Shown here one piece after another: positions 24,218 through 34,886 of a DNA stretch of 64,000 nucleotides. The stretch lies in assembly GCA_029204225.1 (NCBI GenBank), contig CM055095.1, forward strand, positions 75,783,672 to 75,847,671, read 5' to 3'. The first letter of the stretch is position 1. Every line of letters starts with the position of its first letter. Both the position numbers and the translations under genes were made by a program. The DNA is from Diphasiastrum complanatum (lineage: Eukaryota; Streptophyta; Lycopodiopsida; Lycopodiales; Lycopodiaceae). The notes beneath the pieces are model-generated. The model was not told where the DNA came from and made no database searches. It saw nothing but the letters and a program-made list of their open reading frames with translations.

Positions 24218-27120
24218 TTTATAAAGATTGTGACTTATAAGCAATACATATCATCAATAATAAGATTATATTGTTGATTGAAACAAGTAATTTAGAAGGA
24301 TCACTCGTGACTCCATTAGTTGTATTGGATTTAGAAAATATTTGAATGTATAGGTGTGGATCCAAAACACCACATTCAATCTAATTCTAATTCCACCTAG
24401 GTCTATAAGCCACTTTTACTCGGTGAAAAATTGTCTCTATACAATTCTCATCAATATGTCTATGTTTTAACGACTAGTTTATGCATGCTTTAAACTTAAG
24501 TCCATGGAATACAGTGTAGATTTACATAATTAGAATTTTGCGCAATGAAATTATGATCTACACAATGATTCACAACATAGCAAATCTCTATAGATTTCAT
24601 CCCATTTGTAACCATTGTTGTTCCAACTGAGAATCATGTAGCTCAGTTAACTCTAAGAGAGTTATTTCTCATAGAATACTATTTCACAACCAAAATCTCA
24701 ACTGGAGATTCACTCAAAAGAATATATTGCAAAGTGAATTTCCTAGTTATGATACAAATCAATCGGACTTGTGATCAGCAAATTTCTCTACTGCAAGAGT
24801 GTTTTCTATATTTCTTCTCTTCTATCTTCCAATTGGATATATACTATAATCCTTAGAGGATTTCTGTAATATCAAAATATCCTATCGTCCTTGAATCAAG
24901 TCCTCAACTATTCAAGTAATAGATTGCTCCTGGAATCTTTGGTAGATGTTTCTTTGTTCTATTCTTCCTACTTCTCCCTCTTTTAACAGGAAACCACACA
25001 AGTTTCCAAGGGGTGCATATCAGTCTAGATAGCCCAAGGAGATGTTACCAAGAAAAATTGCAAAAAAAAATCTTTAAAGTCAAGAAACGTGTTGCATTAA
25101 TACTATCAAATACTATTCATGTCCCAACACTTTTCTCTGAATGACTTATCTTAAGATAGAAATTGACTTGTATAATCAGGAAAGGATTCATTGAAGATTT
25201 AAATAGGAGAAAATGATTTTTAGAAACAACTACATTTTACATTCATGTGACTTCGTAAGGTCAAAGGGTACTAAAATGACCTTTCAAAAAATCACATGAA
25301 ATGTTAGAAAATCTACAAATATACTCTTCGTATAAGGCAATAGTTTATCGGGTTTCCGGTTTTGTCAATTTGAGATATCCCTTAGGTATAAGGAAAGCTC
25401 CCTAAGAGACTGCTTACAAGATAAACCACAATGGAAAACTGGAGATCCAATCAAATGAAGAACTGTACTCAAGCATATATAGACCATAAACTGTAGCAGA
25501 ATAACATCCACTAGATAAATTAATTTTTTTTCAAATAAAATACTTATCTTGTGAGAATATCTGTGAGATCCATAGGTTCTTAAATAAAATACTAGAATAG
25601 AGAGATTCAAAACACTGATCTGAATTCTTACTCAAATAACAAATCAAGAATTAATCAACAGACTTAAGAATCATTACAATTCCTTATAATCGTCTGACTA
25701 TAACTAAGTATCTATTTATGATTCGTCAACCATAAATATTTAGATCCATATGATTCATCAATCATAATTTTCTGAAATCCAAATCATACTTAATCATTTA
25801 CAGGATATCGGAGTATATGTCTAACATAACTTAGGAAAAGTAAGAGTGTGATGCCACACAAATGTCAAAAATTGAATATCAGCATAAATATGGCATAATA
25901 TACTCGAAAATGAAGATATGAGCTGGTTAAGTATAAATCATGAAAAGGCCTAAGTCATTTTTCGAGATAATATCTCCCAGGTACTTGCCTTATAAATTAA
26001 GGGCTAGTCCTTTAATAGGAAAAGACATTGCCTTGGGTAACCCTTAACTAGGTCGTCCATACGAAACGACTAGTTATGAAAAGACATGTTAAACTAGAGA
26101 AACTTTAACTCATAGTTAAGTATACCTCTTATGGTATAGGTGAATGTATTTTCAGTTTAATTCTTAACTAGACCCTTTCGCATGAGCAACACACCTATTG
26201 TTTAAGAGGTGTGTTTGTTCGCCCCGTAGAACATATATTGATCTCACACTTCAGTCTCAATCATCGAGAGAAAAGAGTTTATGATTACGTAAGGGATTGA
26301 AGAAGTGAATAGAGTTCTGTGAGTTATTCTCCCTTATCTCTATTCTCCGCACTGTTGAGTGTGAGTGATCTTGAGTCTGCTAACAATCTCTAGCGCATTT
26401 CATGAATTACTCTCTGATCAGACAGACGCTCTAGTGCATTACAGTCGTTTGCTGTGTTTCCATAAAGCATGCTCTAAAGAACCGTCTTAAGATCATCTTA
26501 TTCATTTGTCGCGAATACTTTCTTTTCGACACTCGAATAATGACTATCTTTGTGCAGTCTAGCACGATCATTGAATTAAGTTGTATGTATACAAATTAGA
26601 TGACAGTCCCTGTCTGAAGAATTGAGTCTTTGATCTGTTTTCCTGATTGGCATTGACATAAGTTTCTAACGTGCTCTAAAACCATCCGTGCTCTTTAACC
26701 ATTAAGTTGGGCATTAGTTGTTGAGGAGTATTGTCTAGGAATGAGTAGTTCGTGAACTCGATTAATTAATTGTCTGCATAGTCGCAAACACATCGAACAA
26801 TTCTCGATTCTCTGTTGACACCTTAGTCAGCCAGAGTGTAGTCTATTGTTCTACTCTGATAACATTTCATTTGTAGAACACGCTTCCTTCAATTTGATAG
26901 AGGCCAGATTGTTGTTTCGAATTCATTAACATTACCCATTCCAAATATAAGTAATACTAGTTACTTTTTAATGTCTGTCGACAACCAAACTAACATTCAA
27001 AACCACCTGCCATAATTACACCAAAAATGTAACTTTCTATTGCTATCCTCTGTGGGAACGATACTTTTCACTACAAAATCTATATTAAACCTGCTGGTAT
27101 AGCACGACATATACCAATTT
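24218..27120. other. Non-coding spacer; right part is probably a gypsy LTR
   Basis: 24218-25830 shows nothing recognisable. Because a gypsy primer site lies at 27122, some of the sequence before ~27116 should be its LTR, but its left end cannot be placed without a second copy. A 9-bp-stem hairpin (aacacacct/aggtgtgtt) lies at ~26188-26215. Confidence 0.4.
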
Positions 27121-27121
27121 T

Positions 27122-27137
27122 TGGCGTCGTTGCTGGG
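27122..27137 (+). other. Gypsy primer binding site, non-Met type
   Basis: TTTTTGGCGTCGTTGCTGGGGATAG differs by two bases from the TGGCGCCGTTGCCGGGGA primer region used by Athila/Tat-type plant gypsy elements. It is followed 55 bp later by a gag frame. Confidence 0.7.
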
Positions 27138-27191
27138 GATAGTTTAGGAAAAGTTATAAGAAATTTGAAGATCCATTTCCATCTCTAATGT

Positions 27192-28646
27192 ATGTCAGAT
27201 AGAGAATCGAGATTAGAAAGATATCGGAAGCTTAGAGAGTTTTTACGAAGACAGAGTGAAAGTATTAGTCATAGAAATCTGGACAAAATCACTGCTCAGT
27301 TACTTGAACTCCTAATTAGCTTCTGTATGGAGGGCCCTACTACACGCTTCACTTCTATCTCTAAAATTAAATATGATTATTTTAAAGGGACTAGCTTCGA
27401 TGATGCAGATAGCTATGTCTCACAATTTGAGTCAATAGCCAATGCGAATATTAGGGAACTGACGTAGACAAACTACAAATTTTTCCTAGTCTGCTAAGAA
27501 AGCAGGTGCGTATCTGGTATAGTTAGGTAGAACCAAGCCGTGCAGGAACCTAGTACCTGTTGAAAGATGCATTTCTGAACCAGTTCAGAGAGATAGGTTA
27601 CAAATCTAGAATTCTTGGACGACTGAACGATGTTCAGAAGAAGAGTAAAGAATCTCTTCGCAAATATACACGTAAGGTTAAAAACCTCATAGGAAAACTA
27701 ACCGGTGTATATCCCGTGGATATGCAAATCGAATGGTTTTTGGCTGGTCTACCACCAAAGATTGATCGATACTGCAGACAAGGGGACATGAACTCCTTAG
27801 CAACTGTTATAGCTAGTGTAGAAAATTTTGAGACTTCGAAATTAGCACGAAAGCGGCGATCAACGAAGAAATCTCGAAAGTCTAAGACTAATTCCAATGA
27901 CAACGATGATGATTCAGATTCAGATTCCAGTAGTAGTTCTTCAAGCTTGGAATCTGAAAGTAGCAATTCATCAGAATCAGATGCTGACAAAGGAGAGAAA
28001 AAGAATAAACGACGAACTAAATGAAAGAACGACACGAAAGTTGTCGAGGATAAGTCATCAACTTCCAAAGTGGAAAAGCTTTGGAAAAGTAATATGGCTG
28101 ACCTTAATAAAAAATTTAATGACTTGAAAGTGCAGATCTCAAAAGTTGTAGATAAAAGACCAAAGGTATCTTCTTCTAACTCAGGAATCTGGATGTGGAA
28201 CATCTGGACACACCAAGGAAGACTGCACTTTCGTTAATGTCAAATACATTAAAGATCCTGCCTAGGAGGTACTTTTTATTTTTTAGAATGATGCGACTAC
28301 TAACTATGTACAGGGTACTGCAGCATCAGCCCAGCAAGATAGACCCAAATTCGCACCAAGAAGACATAATCCTCCTAAATTTGTTGGACCAGCGAAGTCT
28401 CAAACCTTGAATAAACTAGTTTCGGGCAACTGCTACAACTGTGGAGAGCCGGGACATTTTTCTCCTGACTGTCCTCAACCACAGAAGCCAATTGGTTTCG
28501 TACCATTATGTTCAAAATGTAGAGAACCTGGTCACAAGTATCCTGACTGCCCTCATCCGCAGAATCCGCGGCCCAAATATCAGTATGTAGCAACACCAGC
28601 TGCCGCAGACACAAAAGCGAAAGCTGTGACAGATGCTATTGTATAG
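27192..28646 (+). pseudogene. Ty3/gypsy gag with two zinc knuckles, broken
   Basis: The + strand gag reads in pieces. The N-terminal part is 27192-27467. The retrotransposon-gag core follows at 27560-28024 (DAFLNQF, SLRKYTRKVKNLI, WFLAGLPPKIDRYC) and then a very acidic Ser/Asp/Glu tail. After stops the frame resumes with two CCHC knuckles, CYNCGEPGHFSPDC (~28430-28470) and CSKCREPGHKYPDC (~28513-28550). At least three frame interruptions are visible (27465, 28021, 28240-28400). Gag binds and packages element RNA; this one cannot be made intact. Confidence 0.85.
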
Positions 28647-29902
28647 AGAATTGACGTTATTGAAGAAAAATTGGCAATGACTAAAGATCAATCCTAGCCG
28701 ACTGACGTGAAAAATATTTTTGAAGTCACCATGAGAAGCAAAAGCTCCTCGAAACCTGATCAGAAATCTTCGACAAAGCACAGAAAATCCGCGAAGACAA
28801 AATCTTCTAGCAAGATGACGAACAAATCCACAACTCAAGAAGATCTCAAGGATGACCCTGACTATGACCGTGATGCTGCGAAGTTATTTGCAAAAGATAT
28901 CTCAGCAGAAGCAAAGGAGATCATCGACGCTGAACTAAAGATTGTTCCTGCAGAGAAGGTGGTCGTTTTCAAGGAAGAAGACGAAGAAATTGCGAAGACG
29001 AAATTGTCTAGTGCTGTTATTGATAAACCAACCTCAAAATCAAAGACAAAAGAATATGACATCGTAACTGATATCGGATCTCTTCGACCAAACATTACTT
29101 TTGAACAGCTGTTGGTAGATAACACTTATTACAGAAAGCAGCTGAAAGGCCTTTATGTGCCTACAAAGAAGAAGAAAAAAAATTTTCTACCAGATGCTGG
29201 TGTTTTGTCCATTGATTTAGGTGATCTCGGTGCACCTGAAATTGATGTTGCTATTGCATGATGCCTAATCGAAAATGTGCCAATTGACTCTGGTTCTAGT
29301 GTAAATATAATAACAGAAGACACAGCTCATGCTCTGGGGCTGACTGACATTCAACCAACACAACGAAACATCAAGTTAGCTGATTCAACATGATGAAAAC
29401 CTGTTGGTGAGCTGAAGGATGTCACCGTCTACATTCAAGCCAAGCCATTCACCATGAATTTTATTGTTATCAAACCACTCGGTTTGTCATCCTATTCTGT
29501 GCTGATTGGACGACCTTGGCTTTATCCAGAGAGCTAAGATTTCAAACTGGTGAGACCAATAATCGAGGTAAGCCAGCAGAACAAATCATAATCTGGAGTC
29601 GTGACAAATATGAAGGTGAAACTCCTTTGTCCGACACCAGTTTTACATCTAAAGAATCTTTGTATGCCTTGAATATTTTTTTCTATAAATCTGATATTGA
29701 AGTGCAGTACTTTGAACGTTATGAGAATGCTGATGATGAAAAATTCTTCGATGCCTGCAACGATAAAGCTGATGTTTCGTATGAAGAAATTAACATTGTA
29801 GACACAAACTCGAAAGAGTCTGACGATTCGAGTGACAAATCTGAACACGAATTTGGTAACAAGAACCAGGTTGACGACAAGAAAACATCTATGGAGTCAA
29901 CC
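28647..29902 (+). pseudogene. Gypsy linker and aspartic protease region, truncated
   Basis: 28707-29261 is an open, Lys/Ser/Asp-rich linker of 184 codons with no clear domain. After a stop at ~29259 the frame reads VPIDSGSSVNI (protease catalytic DSG, ~29278-29310) and continues to VLIGRPWL (~29500), a complete retropepsin-like core, with one TGA at ~29391. 29516-29902 is an acidic frame in a shifted register. RT, integrase and RNase H are absent: homology breaks at ~29902, where the unrelated H3-containing island begins. Confidence 0.8.
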
Positions 29903-30309
29903 ATGTCGTTATTCTCCTTAAAGGCCTGAAGCAAAAAGTTACTCAGCACCAGCAACTCATTGGAAGAATCTCTTGCGATGTCATATTGCAAGAGTGTAAG
30001 CCCAAACTCTATCACAGGATCACTGATAAAAGCCCGTCTATTTTTGAGATCCAAACAATCAACAACTCTATAATTTATACTTAAGTCAAGTTCCTCTAGT
30101 CTAAAACAAAAAGGAGTACCAATTCTATCTACAACATCGGCTTTGTACAAGGGTATCCAACATCAATGTAGCTATATTTACAACATTATCTAGAGTAGCA
30201 TCATCTACAATTGGTTCTGGGTTAGGCTTCACAGATTTGGTGGTATCTACCTCCTTACATTTTTTGGAAGATCAGTCCTATCTAGAGGAACAAGTATGGG
30301 AGCAGCAGG
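29903..30309 (-). pseudogene. Uncharacterised C-terminal extension downstream of the H3-like frame
   Basis: Reading the minus strand past the H3-like stop at 30310-30312, the same frame stays open for ~17 codons. It then shifts by one at an A-run near 30265 into KEVDTTKSVKPNPEP and LDNVVNIATLML, and shifts again near 30150 into DVVDRIGTPFCFRLEELDL and LLQYDIARDSSNELL. The last part equals the fragment at 2577-2924, where it ends at a natural stop. I do not recognise a domain. The sequence may be the rest of one long protein fused to the histone fold, or a separate gene. The right-to-left order and near-continuity support one ancestral frame; this is inference. Confidence 0.5.
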
Positions 30310-30708
30310 CTAAGATACATGTAACTTGCAAAACCTCTCTCTCATTATCTTTAGTAGCTGAAAGTCCTTAGGCATTATGGTGACTCTCTTGGAATAAATA
30401 GCAAGCAAAAATAAATCTTCAAAAGAAAGACTCATATAGTCTTCAACAGCTTCTTGAAGGCACTAGAGAGATGTGGGTGTGAATCTAACAAGCTGTCCAA
30501 GATCATTTCTAGTTATATTTCGGACGGCACGGTAGAATGGAGCTCTGGGAATCAATAGAGTGGTTGATCTCTGATACTTACGTATTTTAGAGAGCCACCT
30601 GCTGCGGTTGCGCCTTCTAGATCTAGCGGGAGGTGTAATGGCAACTACAGGAGCTAAGAACGAGCCAGCAGAGAAGAAATCCCTCCTTGTCTGCTTTCTC
30701 CTATCCAT
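30310..30708 (-). pseudogene. Histone H3-fold reading frame, CENH3-like, with in-frame stop
   Basis: The minus strand from the ATG at 30708 encodes an H3-type protein of about 131 residues without introns. The tail starts MDRRKQTRRD, echoing the H3 tail, then a basic RSRRRNRSR. The core shows SKIRKYQRST, LLIPRAPFYRAVRNIT (canonical H3 has LLIRKLPF; LLIPxAPF is typical of plant CENH3), a loop 1 one residue longer than H3, then [13 protein letters not shown], and [20 protein letters not shown]. One TAG (30463-30465) interrupts the core between loop 1 and helix 2, and the frame closes with TAG at 30310. Sequence after it continues into the extension at 29903-30309. Plant CENH3 genes normally contain introns, so this copy looks processed or captured. 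H3 fold is certain; CENH3 identity is likely but not proven. Confidence 0.8.
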
Positions 30709-31060
30709 GGAAGTGTACTAGGGGATATCACACTTGTGCGTGACGACTAGGATAAGCAAGGAAGGATTATGAAGCCCTTGTAGAGGACCGATATGTACGG
30801 AAAGAATGTACGGTATATCGGACCTGTGTGAGCCAAATATCAGAGAGATCGATTAGTATAGAAGAGAGATGAAAAGTCCGATATAAGGAGACATGTAGGC
30901 AAAAATATCGGACTTCTGCGCATGGAAGGCAGTAGGCAGAATATCGATTGTGAAGGAGGCGCACAAGTACGATATGCAGACCCCAAAAAAAAGGGAAAAA
31001 AATTCATCGAAGTTTGTGATTTTATATCACGGTTCACACGTGCGAAAGAATGTCCTGTCG

Positions 31061-31156
31061 CATGTGTGGGATTTGTATGGCCAAATGCGAGAGCGACACA
31101 TGTCAGGTTGTCATTTTACATGTGTGGGATTTGTATGGCCAAATGCGAGAGCGACA
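31061..31156 (+). repeat. 58-bp-period tandem duplication
   Basis: A 38-bp sequence starting catgtgtgggatttgtatgg is repeated exactly at 31061 and 31119. It sits between the outer and inner inverted motif pairs and contains catgtg elements. Confidence 0.9.
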
Positions 31157-31307
31157 TGTGTTGTTGAACCGACGAATGAACACGAGACACGTGTATTGGT
31201 GTCATTTCACACGTGTCCAAGTGTCACCTCACACATGCCAGTGCTTGCAGTCCAATTGGAAGTAAACACGTGTCCATTGACCGTTGACCACAGGTGTGAA
31301 AATTATG

Positions 31308-31316
31308 TATAAAAGG
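31308..31316 (+). promoter_or_regulatory. TATA-like box
   Basis: TATAAAAGG, a strong plant TATA consensus, 290 bp upstream of an open + strand frame. The upstream DNA has ACGTG elements and a tandem repeat. Promoter role is inferred only. Confidence 0.4.
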
Positions 31317-31595
31317 CACAAAACCTGATTAATTTTTTATTTTTTTCTTTCTCGAAATTCACAACATATCGCTCTTGTGCGCATGCCTTGTTGTCCATTT
31401 TTTGCAATGATACCTACTTGCGCACAAGTGTGATATTCAGTTGCTACCTGCCATATATATCCCTCTTGTGTGCGATCGTTAGAGTTAGTTTTGTTTTGTT
31501 TGTTCTCCCTCGTGCACAAGTGCGATATCTGTCGTAGTTCCATTGCCTCTTCCTCAGGATCTACATGAGATTCAGGCCTGAGTTTATTTTTTTAA

Positions 31596-32045
31596 AAATT
31601 TGGGATTACTGAAAATCTAGACTACTTCCACAGCCTATTCAGGCCATATTTACATGTTTTAAGAACTGCACAACCAAATTCTGACGTATTTTATGAACAT
31701 TATGTTAGATTCAGGGATATACTTAGTAAGTCTGTTATCTCCATAGGCTCACTCTTGTACATGCATTATACTGATCTTGTTCATTTCTTCCCATCTTTCA
31801 AACATAGACTAGATAGAATGTTCACCAAATTGTTTGATCTTTTCAAAAGCAGTTCAATGTGTCTTTATTGCAACAAGAAATGTCGAGTGGTTGAATATCA
31901 GAGTGGTTTCGTACTTTTCTTGTTAGTTCAGATCCCAGATAATGAGGAAGTTTCTGTTGCTGACCCTCCTATGGCATCATCCTCTATTCAATCATCTATT
32001 AAGGATATTAGTCACTTCCTAATCAACACCCTTGATAAGGAAAGA
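31596..32045 (+). pseudogene. Unknown + strand open frame, truncated at copia junction
   Basis: From the TAA at 31593 the frame is open for ~150 codons until it runs into antisense copia gag at ~32043. It has YFHSLFRPYLHVLRTA, YVRFRDILSKS, HFFPSFKHRLDRMF and a CLYCNKKC pair, and reads as a globular, non-repetitive protein. The first ATG is internal (31761), so an upstream exon would be needed. I find no family match from memory. Composition and length make coding descent plausible; it could be a fragment of the same captured locus as the H3-like frame, on the opposite strand. Confidence 0.4.
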
Positions 32046-32803
32046 AATAGAGCATTTTATGAATCACCATTGTCGTCATAGCGTTCACGAGCTTCTACTT
32101 CCTCCTTCACTCCATCTATTTCCTTTTGAAGTGTCATTGTCGCATCTTTCACCAACAAGGTTCGAGTTGTGTGGAATGACCTGTGTAGGGCATGAAGAAA
32201 ATAACTAAGCTGTTTTTCCTTAGAAATTATATTCTTTGCACCGAAATTCTGCAAGGAAATAAATAGATCTTTTATCTTTCGCACGAATGTGTTCAGGTCT
32301 TTGCCATCCCACTGTAGGTAAGTTAATTGGTCTTCCAAAAACATGATCTGATTACGAGATCGAGTCTCATTTTTCATCTGAAATCCTTTGCGTTTGAAAT
32401 AAATCCTTCCCATAAATCCTTTGCGTTTGAAATTGATGTAAGATCTAGCATTATATTGTCATGCATTGAAGACGCAATAATTGCTATAGCTTTGTCATTT
32501 TTTAAACTCCATTCTTGAAGTTCTTTGCCAAGAGTAGCTTCTGGCTTATTCTCAATTGGTTCTATCCATTGCCATAGACCTTTGCCTTTCAACAAGAGTG
32601 AAGTCTTTAATTTCCAAATCAAGTAGTTTGAACCTTCTGGGTCCAAGATAGTAGTGATCTTAGCTTGAATGTTGGTGATCTATGACATCTTTTAATTCTG
32701 AATAAGGTCCAAATAGCGGCTTACTGATGGATGTATGAAAAATGTTAAGAGGGATATGAAGATACCACTGTATCAACTTTAATTCCGTATGCTCTGATAC
32801 CAC
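32043..32803 (-). pseudogene. Copia family 1 gag fragment (second nest copy)
   Basis: Equivalent of 1-716. It reads on the minus strand from ~32690, with DPEGSNYLIWKLK, GLWQWIEPIE and EKNDKAIAI, then MFLEDQLTYLQWDGKDL and AKDATMTLQKEI down to 32057. It is interrupted at ~32395 by a 29-bp local duplication (atcctttgcgtttgaaat occurs twice) and has a frameshift. The left end at ~32043 joins the unknown + strand frame. The primer site gctctgatacca is at 32791-32802. Inactive. Confidence 0.85.
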
Positions 32804-33724
32804 TGTAAAAAAAATAGCAGTTATTCTTTCACATAGAACATGATGCGAGTTCGAATAAATCAAACCAATATCAGTGTCTTCAATCGCGATTTTATCTGAT
32901 CTATGTACTAATAGAACAATATTTATTCTGAATAAATATGCGTGCAAAAATTATATGCGGAAGTATGAGACAACTCAAGACCATTTAGACAATAAGAAAT
33001 TATTAATCAAAAAACGAATTTTTTCATAACTCTGAATTTGATTCATCAATATACATCTCTTGCTATTGTGTCTCTGATTGAGTTAATTTCATATATATTT
33101 ATATTGCTACAAGAGAGGTCTTTTGGCCTTTTGATACTGTAACAATAGAAATTTGACCATTACGACGGTTGATATTCAAACAGACACTCTGTTTCCAGGC
33201 TCGCATAAATTCTGTTCGCGAATATTTTGCAACAATCTGTCTCTTCATTTTAGTTTTGTGTTTGCGAATTGTTCGCGACACTTGACTCTTCGCAACATTT
33301 TCGTCATTCGTGAATTGTTCACGATAGATGACAATTCTTGAGCTTGAAGAAGGAAACTATAATATTTCGCGAACTGTTCAAGATAGTTTTGCGACAGGTG
33401 AGTTCGAAGAACAGTCCAGAAGATTTCACGACAATTTTGCAACATCTGAGGCTTTGAACAAGAAACAGAAAAATTTTTTGCAACAAGATTCTGTTCGCGA
33501 ATCTTTTGAGCTTCAACAAGAAAGCCATGAGCTTCCACAAGACACTGTTTCTCGAATCTTTGGAGTTGACTGCAAGACAAATTTTGCGAATCCTTCACGA
33601 ATCTTTTTGAGTTGGTCACGAATAGAAATGTTTTGAGTTCACGTTTGTTTCTTTCTCATCCTTTTTCAAGTAAACTGCACGCTTTGTTGGTAGAATCAAG
33701 ATCTATCTGATCAGTTGTTCTACA
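32804..33724 (-). repeat. Copia family 1 LTR, subtype a, full length (921 bp)
   Basis: Runs from TGTAAAA (next to the primer site at 32791-32802) to ...GTTCTACA, followed by a tract that is purine-rich on the minus strand (33725-33736). It therefore serves as 3' LTR of the element to its right and 5' LTR of the gag fragment to its left, as in a tandem or recombined array. Inverted motifs occur at 33214, 33261, 33308 and 33365 (47, 47, 57 bp). Confidence 0.9.
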
Positions 33725-34886
33725 TTTGCTTCTTGTTTATCTGGAATATGGCTGCACCAGATACTAGAGTACAACCTCCTGAAATACTTTTGCTATCATT
33801 GATGCTTCATGAATGCCCAGCTTGCGTCACTGTAAGATTCGATCCGAAATCCAGCTTCCTTCGAATAACACATTCCATAGTCTTTTGTTTCCTGGAGATA
33901 TTGTACTACTCTCTTTGCCAACTTCCAATGTAACGATTTTGGATTCTGATTAAATTGGCTTTGTCTATATACTGCAAATGCTATATCAGGTCTGGTGTTG
34001 TCTGCAAGATATAACAATGATCCAATTATCTTGCGATAGGGTGTATTGGCCATTCGCTTCTCTTCCTCAAGAGTCTGCAGACAATTTGCCTTGCTCAGTA
34101 TTGTTTCAGGTATCATGGGAGTATGCACACCTTTGCATTTGAGCATGTTGAAGTCTTGAATGGTTTTTTGAGTGTACTTTTGTTGGTGAAGTAACAACTT
34201 ACCACCTTCAAAGTCTCTCTCGATTGACAAGCCTAGATAGTTTTTTGCTTCTCCTAGGTCAGCGATCTCAAATATTTCAGAAATGTCTCTTTTGACATCT
34301 AAAATTAGTTTATCTTTTATTGAGAAGATTAGCGTGTCGTCAACATAAACAACTCAAATGATTATTTCATTTTGGACATGCTTTATATAGACATTCGATT
34401 CAATGAATAGAGGTTTGAAGCCTAAAGAACGTAGTGTTTCATCCTTCTTTCTATGCCATTGTCTGGCTGCTTGTTTCAGACCATAAATGCTTTTATTCTT
34501 TTATTCATGTGACATCCAAATGATGGATAATCTTGGCTTACAAAACCAAGTGGTTGGTCTATGAATAAGTTGTCTTCTAATTCTGCGTGCAAGAAAGCAG
34601 TTTTCTCATCCACAATATGGATTTTTAGATCATGAGCCACTGCATAAGCGAATAACAAGCAAATTGATGTGTGTTTGACTACTGGTGAGAAAGTATCAGT
34701 GTAGTCGATCCCATACTTATGTGAAAAACCTTTTGCAACGAACCTTGCTTTGTATCTGATGTTCTCTCCATCAGGACCTGTTTTGACCTTGTAGATCCAC
34801 TTGGATTTAACTGGTTTTCTTCCATCAGGTATAGGTGCAAGTGTCCATACATTGTTCTTATACATGGATGAGATTTCGTCCTCCAT
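33725..34886 (-). pseudogene. Copia family 1 reverse transcriptase and RNase H start (copy B)
   Basis: This is the most complete RT of family 1 here. The N-terminal part (34476-34886) has MEDEISSMYKNNVWTL, KSKWIYKVK, GEN-RYKARFVAKGF and YGIDYTDTFSPVVK. The VVYVDD active site falls at ~34340, with a stop just before it in this copy. LGLSIERDFEGGKLLLHQQKYT, LADNTRPDIAFAV and YSDASWAF follow in 33796-34230. RNase H is cut short before its later catalytic residues, next to the LTR. Frameshifts occur at ~34230-34470. RT copies the element RNA to DNA; this copy is inactive. Confidence 0.88.

Larger units (their letters stand above)
30725..31528. repeat. Cluster of ATATCGCACTTGTGCG-type motifs in inverted pairs
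   Basis: About eight copies of a 17-bp motif. Forward copies begin at 30725, 30815, 30905, 31366 and 31457; reverse copies begin at 30959, 31420 and 31512. Three forward/reverse pairs (30905/30959, 31366/31420, 31457/31512) have starts 54-55 bp apart, so each can fold as a 17-bp stem (14-15 matched) with a ~37-base loop. They lie upstream of the H3-like frame (minus) and around a + strand TATA-like box. Confidence 0.75.

Noticed and set aside
25365-25610. 81-codon minus-strand frame in the spacer
   Set aside because: No domain, no copy elsewhere in the window, ordinary chance length in AT-rich DNA.
31061-31156. CRISPR-like direct repeats
   Set aside because: Only two copies with one spacer, in plant DNA; a simple tandem duplication.
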